From Chenopodium formosanum (lineage: Eukaryota > Streptophyta > Magnoliopsida > Caryophyllales > Amaranthaceae): DNA of 64,000 nt. Below, one piece after another: positions 23,084-35,897 of this stretch (positions are counted from its first letter, which is position 1; each line of letters begins with the position of its first letter). The stretch is taken from positions 2,216,501 through 2,280,500 of the forward strand of contig CM044860.1 in NCBI GenBank assembly GCA_024500155.1, read 5' to 3'. A program made the position numbers and the translations under genes. Under the pieces are notes generated by a model. The model was given only the letters and a program-made list of their open reading frames with translations. It was not told the DNA's origin and did not search any database.

Positions 23084-24023
23084 CACATGATGATTTAATT
23101 TAGCTCATCAAATTTTAAACACCTTCTTTCAATGTCATGACCAACTTTGATTGAAATATCTAATTGTTTCTCTATCTGGAATCAGATTTACATCAATGTA
23201 CTTCTCCCTTCTACTCAAATTTTCTTCCATATAACTTCTCACCTATATTGAAGAAAAATCATTCCCCGAATATCACGTACGGAGTACATTTTAAAGATAT
23301 TATTACAAAAATCATTTTCTAAATTTTGCGTATGTATTAAAGATATTATTAGTCCAAGATGTGTAATATGGTATGCCTAATGCTTTTTATGCCAACACTA
23401 TCAAAGTATCAGCATAATTTTATCCATGTAAAACATCTACTTCCTACCATATATTTTTTTAAGTATGGTATTGATGAAAGAGTGCAAGTCAAGATATGAG
23501 AATGCTGTAAATAGAAGTATCTAATTTTACCTAAAAAAGTCTAGTTACTTACCAAATGATACATTGATGTTGGTTTAGAAAATCTCCATGTTTTTTATTT
23601 TTTATTTTTTTTTTTTTTTGGAAATCTGGGTATAACTTGACAATAGTCACAGTTTAGATTTGTTGATCCAATAAACACAAGTTTTGACCCTTAATCGAAG
23701 ATAATTGGTTGGGCCTAAACCCTGGTAACTCTTGGAAGTTGGAACCATAAAGTAGCTAATGCTGGTAAATTATGTGGCATTATAGCTGTGTTAAACAAAG
23801 TTGCATATATTGATCATGTTGTCTTGTAGTATCATACAGTAGTGCGAGACTGTTAGTACTCCACTAGTTTAATCAAGATTATTTTGAGGGGATTTCAACA
23901 GGTTTTCTAAAACATTGTGCTAGAATGCCATATTTACTCCTATAGTCTTGGAGTATTCAATGATCACATAATATGACTAATCTATTAGTGGTAATCATCC
24001 AATTTTAGTAGTGAAAATATATA

Positions 24024-24303
24024 CTCCCCCCATTTTCAAAACTTCTACCCTTTTAGGTTGATTTCGCGGTTATTAAAAAACTTGAATAAAAAGAAATAAA
24101 AATATATTGGAAAAATAAATTTACATGGGCTTTGTAAAAAAGTAGAGAGATAGAGTATTAAAAATACATGAAAAAACAAAATTTTATGGGGAATCTAATT
24201 TTGCACAAATATTGTTGTAAATTGATGGGTATTTTAATGCAAATGGGTCGATTATTTTGAGACTAAAATTAGGCCAAAATGATCTAACTTTTGATAGAGG
24301 GAG
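24024..24303. mobile_element. Stowaway-like MITE
   Basis: CTCCCCCCATTTTC at the left and GATAGAGGGAG at the right form an inverted pair, each bordered by TA. It is 280 bp, AT-rich and without coding capacity. Confidence 0.65.
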
Positions 24304-27300
24304 TAGTACTGTAGTACTATAAAATATAATCAAATGGTAAAAGGGTAAGATTTTCAAGCAGTTAATAGTCTTAATACTATGTAATTAGAAATCTTTATTT
24401 AGTTACTTGTGCAGAGTGCCTTAGAATCATTTTTAACCACGTCAAGATAAAATTTGCCTTACTATATTCACATGTTTAAATTAGCAACGCTTATCAAATA
24501 TGAAGTAACTTGATTCACCTATCTTTAAGTAAAATTGACAAAAACTAGTCACGAAAAACGATTTAATTCGAGAAATTTTGACACGTTTGCTTGTCTATCT
24601 AGCTAGTTCTTTATATACATAGTAAAATTTGTACAAGAAATTTAAAACACCAACGAATTTTTTAAATTTTAGTCCTTAAAAAATGTGACCAATAACCAAG
24701 TAACCACCAATAATCCAATATAAATATGGAGTAGAGTGGTTTAAAAATTGCATGAAACTTTATAAAATGATGTGGTCCGTAGTCCTTGAACAATAATGGG
24801 ATGGCTGAGACTCAAAGCTGAAATAGCCCAAGAAAATAAAACGAAAAGCTAAGCCTTTTCCTGACCCCTACCAAAGTAGATGAGTGCCCACCTTTCAATG
24901 GGTCTCATCATTACGTGAGTACGTTATTTTTAGTTATTTGGCTGCTTTTTATGTTCTTTGTCATTCCAAACTTGAAGCACTATAGTCAATTACAACCACA
25001 ACCACGACATGTATTACACGACAACTCCTCTTTCACATCTTCTCTTTACATTATAGGACATCAGGATTCAGGATTCCTCCCTCCTGTTTAAAGATTAAAG
25101 AGAAAAACATCTTTGTGCGACATCATCAGCTTTTGTTCACTCGTATAGTCGGTATCTGATCATCACTTGCACTTGAGCTTGCTCGTAGTTATTACTCCGT
25201 GTGATACAAGTATTATGTACATGAATACGAATGAACTTTGGAGGACAAAATTGAGGTCAATCAATATTTCAAAGGATAGTATAAAATTCCGAGGTTGGTG
25301 ATTACATGTGAATTGATTAAGTAAGCATAGACCAATGGAAAGTGATACATTAGAATTTAGAGATAAATTCATACACTAGATGAAGTTGTGGATCAACTAT
25401 GTCACAATGTCATACCGTATGAACTCATACATTTGATGGGGGTTGTAGTAGTTAGGTCAATCATTTGACTTTCAGTTTAAGATGTTAGTCTATTTTAATA
25501 ATTAATAAATTAAGCATCATATTGTTTTCTGTTTACAATATTAAAACATATGTTAAACTGAACTTTGGGATATTCGTTATTTTATTCAATAATTTGGCGA
25601 ATGAGCATGAAATTGTAGTCATTCATTTAGTCAACTTTTCTCTAAAACATTGTTTACAACTTTTATCAAATTTACATGTTCTTCTCAAAAACTTTACAAA
25701 AAAGGCGATGCCTTGGAATCTCATTTTAATTTCCAATCATTAGCTTGTTGATGTAAGAACTTCAAATTATTCTACTGTATATTAAAAAAAAAATAAAAAA
25801 AAAAGCCATATATTTTATTATTTTTTTTAATGGACATAAAGGCTATATATGATGTACTTGTACTTTTTTTTTTTAAGGGGAAACTATAATAAAAAATAAA
25901 TAAAAAATTTACAAGTACCATGGAATCTATATATAATGGTTGATCATCTCTTTCAAACTCGATTATGCAAACAGGCCTTTCTACCTTTGATTATTGGGCT
26001 CTCTCAATCTCAAACTCGTACGGCTTGTTTTTGGGCCTCCTTAAAACTCAAATGTCCAACACTATATATTTTTTTTCCCAGCGATGCTAATTGCAGATCT
26101 TAGATCGTAAGTCCACTTTATTATAACGAAGATCCATTCTGGCGTTGTGGGCTAGTTCTATATGGGAAATCTTTGTAGATGGTCCGAAAGAACTCGTACC
26201 CCATAAATAAACCATTTGAATTACTCTGTATCATGGTCAAGATGGTCGAAAACTCATTTTGTTTTGATCTTAAAGTCATAAGTTTAAACTCCATCGTCTA
26301 TATATGTTTGAAAATAGTGGATTTTGTAATTTGGATTATTCTTTAATAACTTTGCATACATGATACAACATAATGCAAAGAGGTTTAATTAGGTGCTTGG
26401 AATTGATCAAATCTAATCAAGTTTGATATATATGGTGACAGTCATTCAAGTGAAGAAAATGCAACCTAAAAACTTATAACTTGTCCATGTTACGCTTTTA
26501 AGATAGACTAAGCTACATTATGCCAGAAGACATAAACAAAGATGCATATAAAATTTTTAAACTCTGCTTCTTAAACACAAACATAAATAAGAGATGTGAG
26601 ACTCCATATAATTTATCATTTTATTTATTTTGTTTTTCGAATGCGGTGATTTGACTGCCATAATTATTTAGTCCAACCATTGTCGGTACAGAAGATTAAA
26701 ATTTGTGAGCTTATGTGCCAAAATTGACGGCTTTAAAAAAACAGTGTTCTTCAAATGAGTGAATCTTTTTTTATTTTTTCCTTCTTTTTCTACTACGTAT
26801 TCTCTTTTGCAAGATCCACGAGATGAAGTAAGTATGAATAAAAAGAAAATAAAAGGGCATTACGTACTTATTAGAGGATTAAGACAAGACATAAATCTTC
26901 AATAGTACTTATTTTAGCCGTATATATGGAACTAGCCAATTCAACGGTGGAAACTAAAAGGACATGAACTAAAGAAATTGTAAAAGTTTTCCCACTTCAA
27001 GTTGAAATCTTCGCAAGTAAGGAAGAATTGACTTGTCTATCATTTAGAACAAGTTTAAAGTTTAGACGTTTAGTATGCAAAAAGACGATATTTAGTACAA
27101 TACTTCATATCATATTCTTATAATTAATTAGCAAGTTACTTACACGAGTCATCTAAACTACGGAGTAGTATTAAACTAATACTTATAACGCTTAATATCT
27201 CCTATTCCGTACAGAACAACAATTATCTATACGGAGTACATGAAATATAAAGTACTCCGTAGGAAGAATCAAAATCTCATCCACTAACCATTTAATTATG

Positions 27301-28742
27301 TATGTATAGGCGCTGGAAATTGTGCTCACAGTATAGTAATTGAAGATGTACAGATGTACTGCAGCATAGTAAAAGTTCTAAGAATTTTCAGGAAAACAAA
27401 GCCAGACATGAAAATTAGTAAATGCCTCAACATGGAATGTCTCAGATCTTAATTAATACCAGGCCAGTTTATATCTAAGTTTTATAATTAGCATCTTATG
27501 ATTATCTTATTAGGCCCCACATTTTATTTTGTGTTACTTATGTTAGAGCAATGATAATTGAACTTCATTTGTATAAATACTACGAGTACCTGTCCTAGCT
27601 TTTTCCCCTAGTTTGTGTATTGTAATTATCAGATTTATACCTGTATATAGCTGTTATACATACCTCCCTAATAATTGAAATTATGGATCATGCCAATCAT
27701 CCACAACCAATTTTTCAATGTTAATATCTTTTCAGATAATTTTGTTTGGGTCTTTTGGATAATGTGTGTCGTTAGTGCAATGACATTTTGACAATTCATA
27801 TTGCATTTGAAATTGCGATGAACATAACATATATGGCCTTGTCAATTCATCTTGAACATAGGCGATAAATACTTATATTATGAGAAAATCTTGACTCACT
27901 CAATAAGACGATTCTTGTCTTAGGTTCCAAAAGTTTAATCATACTTTAAAGATTCTAATTTATAAATTTATTTTACTTTGTGCTAAATAAAAAATAATAC
28001 AAATTGATCAAATTCATTCGATATAAAGCACATGCTCTTTCAATTCACATGACATTTCCGGAAACATCACATATTTGTATTCTAATGGTCACAATTATAT
28101 AAACCTACTTCAAAAGTGAAAACCAAAAGGGAAGTTCCTCTTGGGCTTAAGTACAAAACTCCAGATATATAGGCACAAATCAAGCCACAAAATAAACTTC
28201 GGTAAATACATACTCTGTATAGTACGTACAACAACTCTAGTGGACCCAAATCCAAAATACATATCCCAAAAGCATATACTACTATAATTAAATTAAAAAC
28301 AGAATTATTATTATGATTAAAGTTGAATAAGCTCATGCAGGTAACAATAATACGGAGTAGTAGGCTAATGACAGATAGTTGACAAACCAAAAACAACATT
28401 TACTATTATGGTTCTAACATTAAATACCATAATTGATACTACTACAATAGTGGGACATGACTCAACACTTGCTTTTCCTCCTCTTCCTTTTTTTCAAGCT
28501 TTTTCTCAATCTTCTTTTAATTTTGTTGTTTTTCTGCTCTCAACAAATATATTTTGATGGGTCCTCTTAATCTTTATACTTGCTCCCACTAAATATATAT
28601 ATTCATTTTTCAACTATATAGTATATTCTTGTTACTTACATGCTTCATACTAGCATTAAAAAAACACATGTTCATCTTCTTATTATTGCAGAAGATAAAG
28701 TATATAAGAAGGTGAATTTTAATTTTTTTTGGTTAAAGATAG

Positions 28743-30785
28743 ATGAATAGAGAGATGAATGGGTATGAAGATGGGGTGAAGGAGATGAGAATAGATTATG
28801 TGTATAAAGTAGTTGTGATTGGAGATTCAGCAGTTGGAAAATCTCAGTTACTTGCTAGATTTTCAAAGAATGAATTCTCTTTTGATTCAAAGTCTACTAT
28901 TGGTGTTGAATTTCAAACCAGAACTACTACTATTAAATCCAAAGTCATCAAAGCCCAGATCTGGGATACTGCTGGCCAAGAAAGGTAACCTTCTTTCTCT
29001 CTTCTTCAATTCAATCTTGCTGCTATATTTGTTTATGTTTACAAGTATTTGTTTGATTTACGCGTTTTCAATGAAGAAAAGCACACAGTTGTTTGATTGA
29101 CAAAAACACGGGATAACAAATTAAAACCAACTTTCTTAATTTAGTGGATAAGTTCTTGTGGTCAACAATAAAATTATTATAGGCGTGCTCTAGAGGTAGT
29201 TGATGTATAATTAAGTGCGTGCTTCTACTTAGATTTATCTATCTATGGTTTTAGGATTAAAATATGAGTTAGGCTAAGTCGCCTACTGTTAGTTATCTAA
29301 CTTGTTACATAAATAGACGTATTCAATGAATGTATAAATAACTGATTTAATAAGCCAATGAATAAATCTTATCCCTGCATTTTGGCACTTGGCAGTAGCA
29401 TACTGGACAAGTGTTTGAGTCACATCTTGTAGTTACGTAGTATTTCTTCTTTGTCGAAACCCTTGCCTCCAAATACCGGAATTTTCATACACATGGTCGA
29501 CATGGAAGAAAAACTAGACCATTTATATGCGCACATGAGATTTCATCCAAAAACTAATTATGAATACGTATAAACTTCTTTAGTGCTCTTTTAATTGCAA
29601 CATTTTGACTTTCAAATTTGTCAATGTTAAACCTATGTTGATAAAATGATATAAGTATTTTTGAACAGTATGCTTCAAATATGATTCTGAATTCTGAACT
29701 TCTACATATTTAACTAAACTATACTCGTGTTTTTTTTTTATTTTTTTATTTTATTACAAGCATCCAATGTCACACATCAAACTGTATAGCATGATACTGT
29801 ACACTGTAATACAGTAGTCAGTAAAGACTGTCTTAGTTTGTTTAAATAAGGTGAAACATTGATCGATATTTGATAATGTATTAATTGCAAATACAAATTT
29901 TAATAAGATGTTTGTAACGGCCATAATTTTGTCGGATATGTGATTAATTACAGTAGCAGACTAGACTAGCAGATCAACTTCCTGATCCGATGTCATTCTT
30001 TGATGAGACAATTTGTACATTAGACAGTTGTTTACATGTAAACTCACACCATTCATATATGGATGGACCTCGTTTAAACCACATTCCTAAAATTCAATTT
30101 TATACTGTACTCCGTATTAGATTTATTTGCAAGTTCATTATTACATGCCCAATGTGTGTTTCAGGTATGTTTCGTACTATAAGAATTTCTAAGATAAATG
30201 GTTCGGGACCATCAAATAATTTGTACAATTAGAAGATTAATTTCATTGAAAAGGGAAAAAATTACAAATTTATGATGCATATGAAGCTGATATTTACAGT
30301 ATTTGTTAAAAACTTGAAGGTACAGAGCAGTAACAAGTGCATACTACAGGGGAGCACTAGGGGCAGTAGTAGTGTACGACATAACAAAGAGGCAAACATT
30401 TGATCATGTAGTAAGGTGGGTAGACGAGCTCCGGGCCCACGCGGATAGCTCGATCGTGATCATGCTAATCGGAAACAAGGCGGATCTAGAAGATAAACGG
30501 GCGGTCCCTACAGAAGATGCAGTGGAATTTGCACAAGATCAGGGCTTATTTTTCTCAGAGGCATCAGCATTAAGTGGTGACAATGTGGAGAGTGCATTCT
30601 TTAGAGTACTTGAGGAGATATATAGCAATATGGCCTCAAAGAAGGCCTTAGACTGTGATTCTCCTAGAGGGAGCCAAATGAATGGCAATGGATCAGTTAC
30701 ATTACAAGGCTCGAAAATCGATGTTATAGCGGGGTCTGATCTCGAGATCAGTGAGATGAAGAAGTTGTCCTCTTGTTCTTGCTAA
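28743..30785 (+). CDS. RABA3: Rab GTPase, RabA3-like (two exons)
   Basis: Exons 28743-28984 and 30320-30785 join in phase 2 through a GT/AG intron of 1335 bp to give 235 residues. The G motifs are complete: GDSAVGKS (27-34), the effector TIGVEF, WDTAGQE (74-80), NKAD and a G5 SAL motif. The C-terminus SCSC is a double-geranylgeranylation signal, so the protein is membrane attached. RabA proteins (Rab11 relatives) direct trafficking from the trans-Golgi/recycling endosome, including during cell-wall deposition. The long N-terminus before the G domain, the phrase YRGALGAVVVYDITKR and the C-terminal IDVIAGSDLE-x-SE-x-K pattern resemble Arabidopsis RABA3 more than RABA4 or RABA5. The intron position after WDTAGQER is typical for RabA genes. 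Confidence 0.92.
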
Positions 30786-32464
30786 TGCTTGTGATTGAAC
30801 AGTTTGTGGATTTTTATGCAAAGTTTGTTTACATGGACATAGTGAATCAAAGGAAGCTGTAAAATGTGGGTGTGACAATTGTTACATTTTGGGATCATTT
30901 GGTATGCTTCACTTTGAAGTTCCAATTTGGGGTAGTTGATGATTTGATCTCCTATTTTACATGAGAATTTTCTAAACAATCACATTTGATAATCATAGGT
31001 GTACAATTATGTGAATGTTTTCTGTACTAAGTTGATTCTAAATTCTTGTCAATACTACTACTCAATCCAATCTAAATATCTAATGACAATTCATTTGTCA
31101 TGAAATTCCATGATAAAGCTTGATTTGTGTACTTGAATTTTAATTCTTTTTCTTTCTTTTATTATCATTGTCCAACTCAATTGACTAAATAAAATACAGA
31201 GTAACTCTTTTTTCCCATTTGAAATCTATCAACCAAATATCTCGAGCATTTAATCCAGTCTACGCGGGAAACAAGTTAGGTAAATAACACCATTTGGAAT
31301 AACTAGAACGCCTGGGCACTCATGTAAACATACAAAATTAGAAAGGAGTACTGTTATACGAGTATTGTAATAGAGTTTGTGAGTTCAAGTACATGCCTTT
31401 TCATGATAGAAATAATTGAAAGAAAAGACTTTGCTGTAATTGTAAATAGGAGATGTATGTGTTAGTTGTAATTGATCATTCCCATGTGTATTGATCATGT
31501 TACTTTATTTGAAAGAAGCTTAGAATGAATTATAAGTACAAATCATGATGAAGCAAAAAGATTAGGTACACCTGTGTTGAGGTGTTAAACCAAAGGTGTT
31601 AGTTGTCAAAATATATTAGGTGAAATTTACCCAAAGTAAGCGGAATTGCGGAGTAGATGTGTTCAGTTTACCTTGCCCAATCTCACAGTCTCACATATAA
31701 TTATGAACACTCTCTAAAGTCAATACACCAACCAAAGTTGGCATCTAGATTATTTTGATTATAGCATGCGCATGAAAATATGAAATTGCCTTGCTCGCTT
31801 GCTAAGATTTTAGATGTTTGTTTTTTCTTATGAGTAGTCTCTAACCTAGGAGGTCACGCGTTTAAAATTGGTGAAAGTGAATGTATTTGTATTTCTTCTA
31901 AGAGGAGATACAAAATCTGTAAGCTAGTCAGCATACACAAATCAGTGGATAGTATTTTTGTCAAAAACATTAGGGGAAAGTAACTTCTAAACTATAATTT
32001 GAATATTCAAGTCATTCTCTACTTGTTTCAATGTGATACAACTCACGTTTACTAGTATATTATTCTTAACAAAGACGTGCTATAAATTGAGAAAGATAAT
32101 CAAAGTGCAAAAGTTAATTCAATCAATAAAAACACGCATTTACATGTGGCATATAACCTACTCTTAAAAGACCAATAGGACAAAAGTAACTCCTAATCTA
32201 GGTTCATTAAAAGGTCATTTATATCTTGGTCTTAATAGACTTAATTGGCCTGACTCCTAAAAGACCAATAGGACAAAAGTAAACCACTTGGGCCTAATCG
32301 TATGGATAATAAATATGCATATGAGGCTACATTATGAAGCCCATATAATTTGATTAACATAGCCTGCACTAAACACTGATGTTTTATCCATGGGCCTATG
32401 ATCCTTTATATGCTACGTCGGAGTACTCTTAATTGTTTGATCAACAAAATAACGCATTGTTCTG
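30786..32464. other. Spacer between the Rab gene and the Harbinger array
   Basis: The first few hundred bases are probably the Rab 3' UTR. The rest is AT-rich. The phrase AAAGACCAATAGGACAAAAG occurs twice (around 32166 and 32260), which is a small direct repeat. No gene seen. Confidence 0.5.
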
Positions 32465-32674
32465 GGCTTGTTTGACATCGTTTTTTTATTTTCATTTTTC
32501 GGTCTTTTTGAAAAAAAAAAAAAAAAAAGTGTTTTCACTTTTTCTGTTGTCGGTTTTCAAAATTATGATGATTTTAATAAGTTTGACTAATTTTTTATTC
32601 ATTATATGATATATATCATATGATTTTATTTTTATTTTTTTAAAAAAAACCAAAAAACAGAAAACCACAGTGAT
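32465..32674. mobile_element. PIF/Harbinger-type MITE, right end truncated
   Basis: It begins GGGCTTGTTTGACATCG, the family terminus, and runs through an interior homologous to the neighbouring MITE (TTTTCAAAATTATGATGATT and AAACCAAAAAACAGAAAACC). It stops at CACAGTGAT, short of the GCCAAACGAACCC end seen in its neighbour. No TTA is visible on its left. Confidence 0.65.
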
Positions 32675-32678
32675 TTTA

Positions 32679-32908
32679 GGGCTTGTTTGGCATCATTTTT
32701 TGTTTTCAGTTTCTTGTTTTTTTGAAAACTAAAAACCAAAAACAGGAAACAAGAAAAAGGTGTTTCCACTTTTTTGTTGTCAGTTTTCAAAATTATCATG
32801 ATTTTAATAAGTCTAACTAATTTTTGATTCATTATGTGACATATATAGTATACTTTTAAAAAACAAAAAACCAAAAAACAGAAAACCACAGCGATGCCAA
32901 ACGAACCC
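32679..32908. mobile_element. PIF/Harbinger-type MITE, complete
   Basis: 230 bp starting GGGCTTGTTTGGCATCATT and ending CGATGCCAAACGAACCC, with TTA on both sides (32676-32678 and 32909-32911). The inverted terminal repeats match those of the adjacent transposase-bearing element, which makes this a likely internally deleted or mobilised derivative of that family. Confidence 0.82.
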
Positions 32909-33430
32909 TTAGGGTATGTTTGGCATCATTGCTGTTTTTGGTTTTTTTGTTTTTTACCCCCAAAATAAAACAAAACAGTGTTTGGTAAAATAGCTTAAAA
33001 AAACAACTTTTCAGCTATTTTGTAAAAATTACAACGATAAACCTAAAACACCTCAAAGCAGTTTTAGAGGTTTTGTTTTTTTTCCCCTATCAAAGCGTCG
33101 TAGTACTCATCTCCTTCACATAGTATCTCATCTTTCTTCCTCAAACCTTAATTCTCAAGATTCAAGGAGCAAGCAATTACAGGTATAGAGCGTTCTCCTC
33201 TCTCTTTTCTTTTAATTTCTTTATAATCACAATGTTTTCCCCTGTTTTTCTTTCTCAATTTACAAATTTATTGATGCTTTTGTTGCTTAAAAATTTCGTT
33301 GTATTCAATTTCTCTGATCAAAATTGGTGATCTTTGTTCGTTATTTTTCTTAATTTTAATCGTTCTTTGTCTAATTTGTATATAATTTACTGGGGTTAGT
33401 GTTAAGGTTTTCTTCGTTTGGTTGAATATT

Positions 33431-33556
33431 GTTGAAGTGAGAAGGAATGATGATGAACTTGAGTTTTTTGTTGGAATTGCTTCTGCTAATTTCCCTATTG
33501 ATAATTTCGAGGAGTGTCCGCAATGTGGGTGCGTCAATCATGTTGAAAATGATCAG
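33431..33556 (+). other. Exon-like open stretch inside the Harbinger leader
   Basis: A 42-codon stretch without stops encodes an acidic peptide ending in a Cys cluster (FEECPQCGCVNH) and runs into a donor-like CAG/GTTAGG. Its codon use looks more protein-like than the flanking DNA. I do not recognise it. It may be a 5' exon of the Myb gene, a captured host exon, or chance. Confidence 0.3.
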
Positions 33557-34665
33557 GTTAGGCTAATGTGGGTTTGAGGGGTTTTAATTTGCGGGTTTGT
33601 TTTGTTTTGGGGTTAATTTTAATGGGTTTTCTTTGCATTTTAATGTTTTGTTGGATCTTGCTGTGATTAAGCAAGAAAGATTGAAATTAACCCTTGTTGT
33701 ATGTAAATTTGGATAACGAGAAATAATGATATCATAAATCTGTTTTGCTTTGATGTTGTATAGTTTTTAATGGTTGGTTGACTTTATGCTTTGTGAAATT
33801 TATTGCTTGAATGTGCATATCGATTGTTACTTTGTTAGTACTGAATTACCAACAGGTACTTGTATCAGCCGGTAAGCGGTTGTTCCTTCCCCCCACCTAT
33901 GGTTTTGGGTGATCTGGGATGGATAGCATGTTAGATCATTTCTTTTTATCAAACATTTTTCTACTCTATGCTCTTAATACCTTGTGGCAAGTCTTGGCTC
34001 CCAGAAACTTACTTTATACTTGGATAGTATGTATGAATTTGAATAAGAATGTGAGCTATGTAACAACTAATAACATAAGTTTACGTGTTGTGTCAATTTG
34101 CTGTAATATGTAGTGGCAATCTCAGCCTAGTTGAATCGAGTATTATGAGTCTATCACCCTATCTTCTATCTGCATGTCTTTTTTGCTTGTTCCTTCTTTT
34201 TGGCTTAGAAATCAGAAACCTACACTTTAGAGCATATCTGTTCTAAATCTTAAAATAAACTAGTCACTGAGTCATTTTTTTTCTGGACTTAACACTTTGG
34301 CAGGGTATTATGTATTTGTGCTTATCAAATTAGGTTAATTGGTATTAGCAAGCTATTACTATTTTGGAGCTTTAGTAATTTGTAGACACGGAAGTTTAGT
34401 GTGTTTTGCTTAGAGTACTAGTGTGGATTGTTGTATTTTACACCCCTTTCTTATTTAGTGGAGGAGTTTCATTTGTGGTATAGTTTATTAGAGTTATATG
34501 CCAAGGTAGCTTATATAAAATCAATTCTTTATGAAGTTTGTATATTTAACATAATGGTAATGGGAGACAAATGGATATGTTGTGCTCTTGTTTTTCTAGT
34601 TGCTGCACATTGGTTGTTTCATTGAATTAGATGATTATTATGTCTAATAGTGAATTACTTTGTAG

Positions 34666-35668
34666 ATGTCAAATTTGAAAAATGATGAGTGCGAAGATGA
34701 AGTTGTTGAGATTGAATCTACTGGAGTAGTTGGAGTATGGAATGAAAATATTGAATCTTACCTTATAAGCTTGATAGAGGAGGAGGTAAAAAAAGGAAAT
34801 AGACCAACAACCACTCTAACCAAGAAAGCTTGGAGGCTTATCAAGCAAAAACTAAAGGAGAAGACAAAAAAGGATTATAGTCAAGAGCAACTTAAGAACA
34901 AATATAATCAACTAAGACAAAGGTGGAAGGAATTTAGTAAACTAGTACAAGAAACTGGAATGGGATACAATGTTATGACTTTTCAACTTTCTGCTGAGGA
35001 TGTTGTATGGAAAAAGTTGTATGAGGTAATTGTCAATAAGTTTATTTTTATTCTATTCTTTTATGGATCAAGTAGGGACATTTTTAAACTAATAAGATTT
35101 TATGTTTGTGATATTTGATGTGAATGTATGGATGTTACAGAAACATAAGTCTGCCAAAACTTTTAGAAAGAAGGGATGTAAGCATTATGATAAATTATGC
35201 ACAATTTATGGGGATACAACCGCTACTGGTGCTAATTCACATCCTTCTACTAAAAGCCAATCTGAGAGTGAGGATGAAGATGACACAGATGGAGAAGGGG
35301 GTGACTCAAGAAAACAATGTGAAGAGGGTCCTAAAAACAAAAAAATCAAGCCTAATGTCAATCGTAAGAAACTTAGGGAAAGTGTTAATGTAGCAATGGC
35401 GGATGCCTTGGTTACAATGAGTGAAAATTCCAAGAAAAAACTTGAACTTATCGAGAGAAAATTTAATGGCAATGATGAAGGTGGGCATCAGTCCAAGGAG
35501 GATCATGATTTGCTCATGGAATGTGTAGATGCACTAAGTGCTCTTGAGGGAATTGATGGAGCTTCATTTGCAAAGGCAACTAAACTAATACATGATGATC
35601 CATTGTGGAGGAAAATGTTTCTTAGATTTCCAAATGATAGGAAGATAGATTTTGTGCTCAACCTTTAA
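34666..35668 (+). CDS. Harbinger Myb/SANT-like DNA-binding protein (two exons)
   Basis: Exons 34666-35025 and 35141-35668 join in phase 0 to 295 residues. The first exon encodes a Myb/SANT-like trihelix domain of the Myb_DNA-bind_3 type (VWNENIESYLISLIEEEV ... KNKYNQLRQRWKEFSKL), followed by a low-complexity acidic linker (SESEDEDDTDGEGGD), a basic patch (KNKKIKPNVNRKK) and a C-terminal helix region ending near DPLWRKMFLRFP, a pattern seen in plant PIF/Harbinger partner proteins. In this superfamily the Myb-like protein binds the transposon ends and brings the nuclease to the nucleus. The ATG sits directly after TTTGTAG, so an untranslated exon probably precedes it. No disabling change is seen. 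Confidence 0.85.
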
Positions 35669-35897
35669 GCATTATCTCATTAGTACAAATTATTTTTCCC
35701 TTCAATAATGCATGTTTGAGTGTTTAAACTCAATTTAGATCTTGTCGTAAGTATGCTTTTTTTTTTTTTTTGGATTTTGTATTTGGGTTTGATTTAATAA
35801 GAGTAATAATGGTGATCTTATTCTATATGCTTGCTTATAACATTTATATATACTGATAGTATTCTATCTGCTTGCTCATAACATTTATATGTAAAAA

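Larger units (their letters stand above)
21680..28742. other. 7-kb AT-rich spacer between the AAA-ATPase and Rab genes
   Basis: No gene supported. It contains a 38-bp tandem duplication (22210-22285), a hAT-type element (22445-23083), a Stowaway-like MITE (24024-24303) and several TACGGAGTA words. The pyrimidine-rich stretch at 28470-28560 and the AT-rich block to 28742 are presumably the promoter and leader of the Rab gene. Elsewhere I see nothing structured. Confidence 0.55.

Noticed and set aside
22875..23090. 71-codon frame with SLSLKDLIQRSNTNYAM
   Set aside because: It lies inside the hAT-type element and ends in its terminal repeat; it is element filler, not a gene.
28082..28399. 105-codon minus-strand frame upstream of the Rab gene
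   Set aside because: Hydrophobic and AT-driven, no recognisable motif, and it lies in the probable Rab promoter.
32632..32889. 85-codon minus-strand frame
   Set aside because: It lies wholly inside the Harbinger MITEs and is made of A/T-rich arm sequence.
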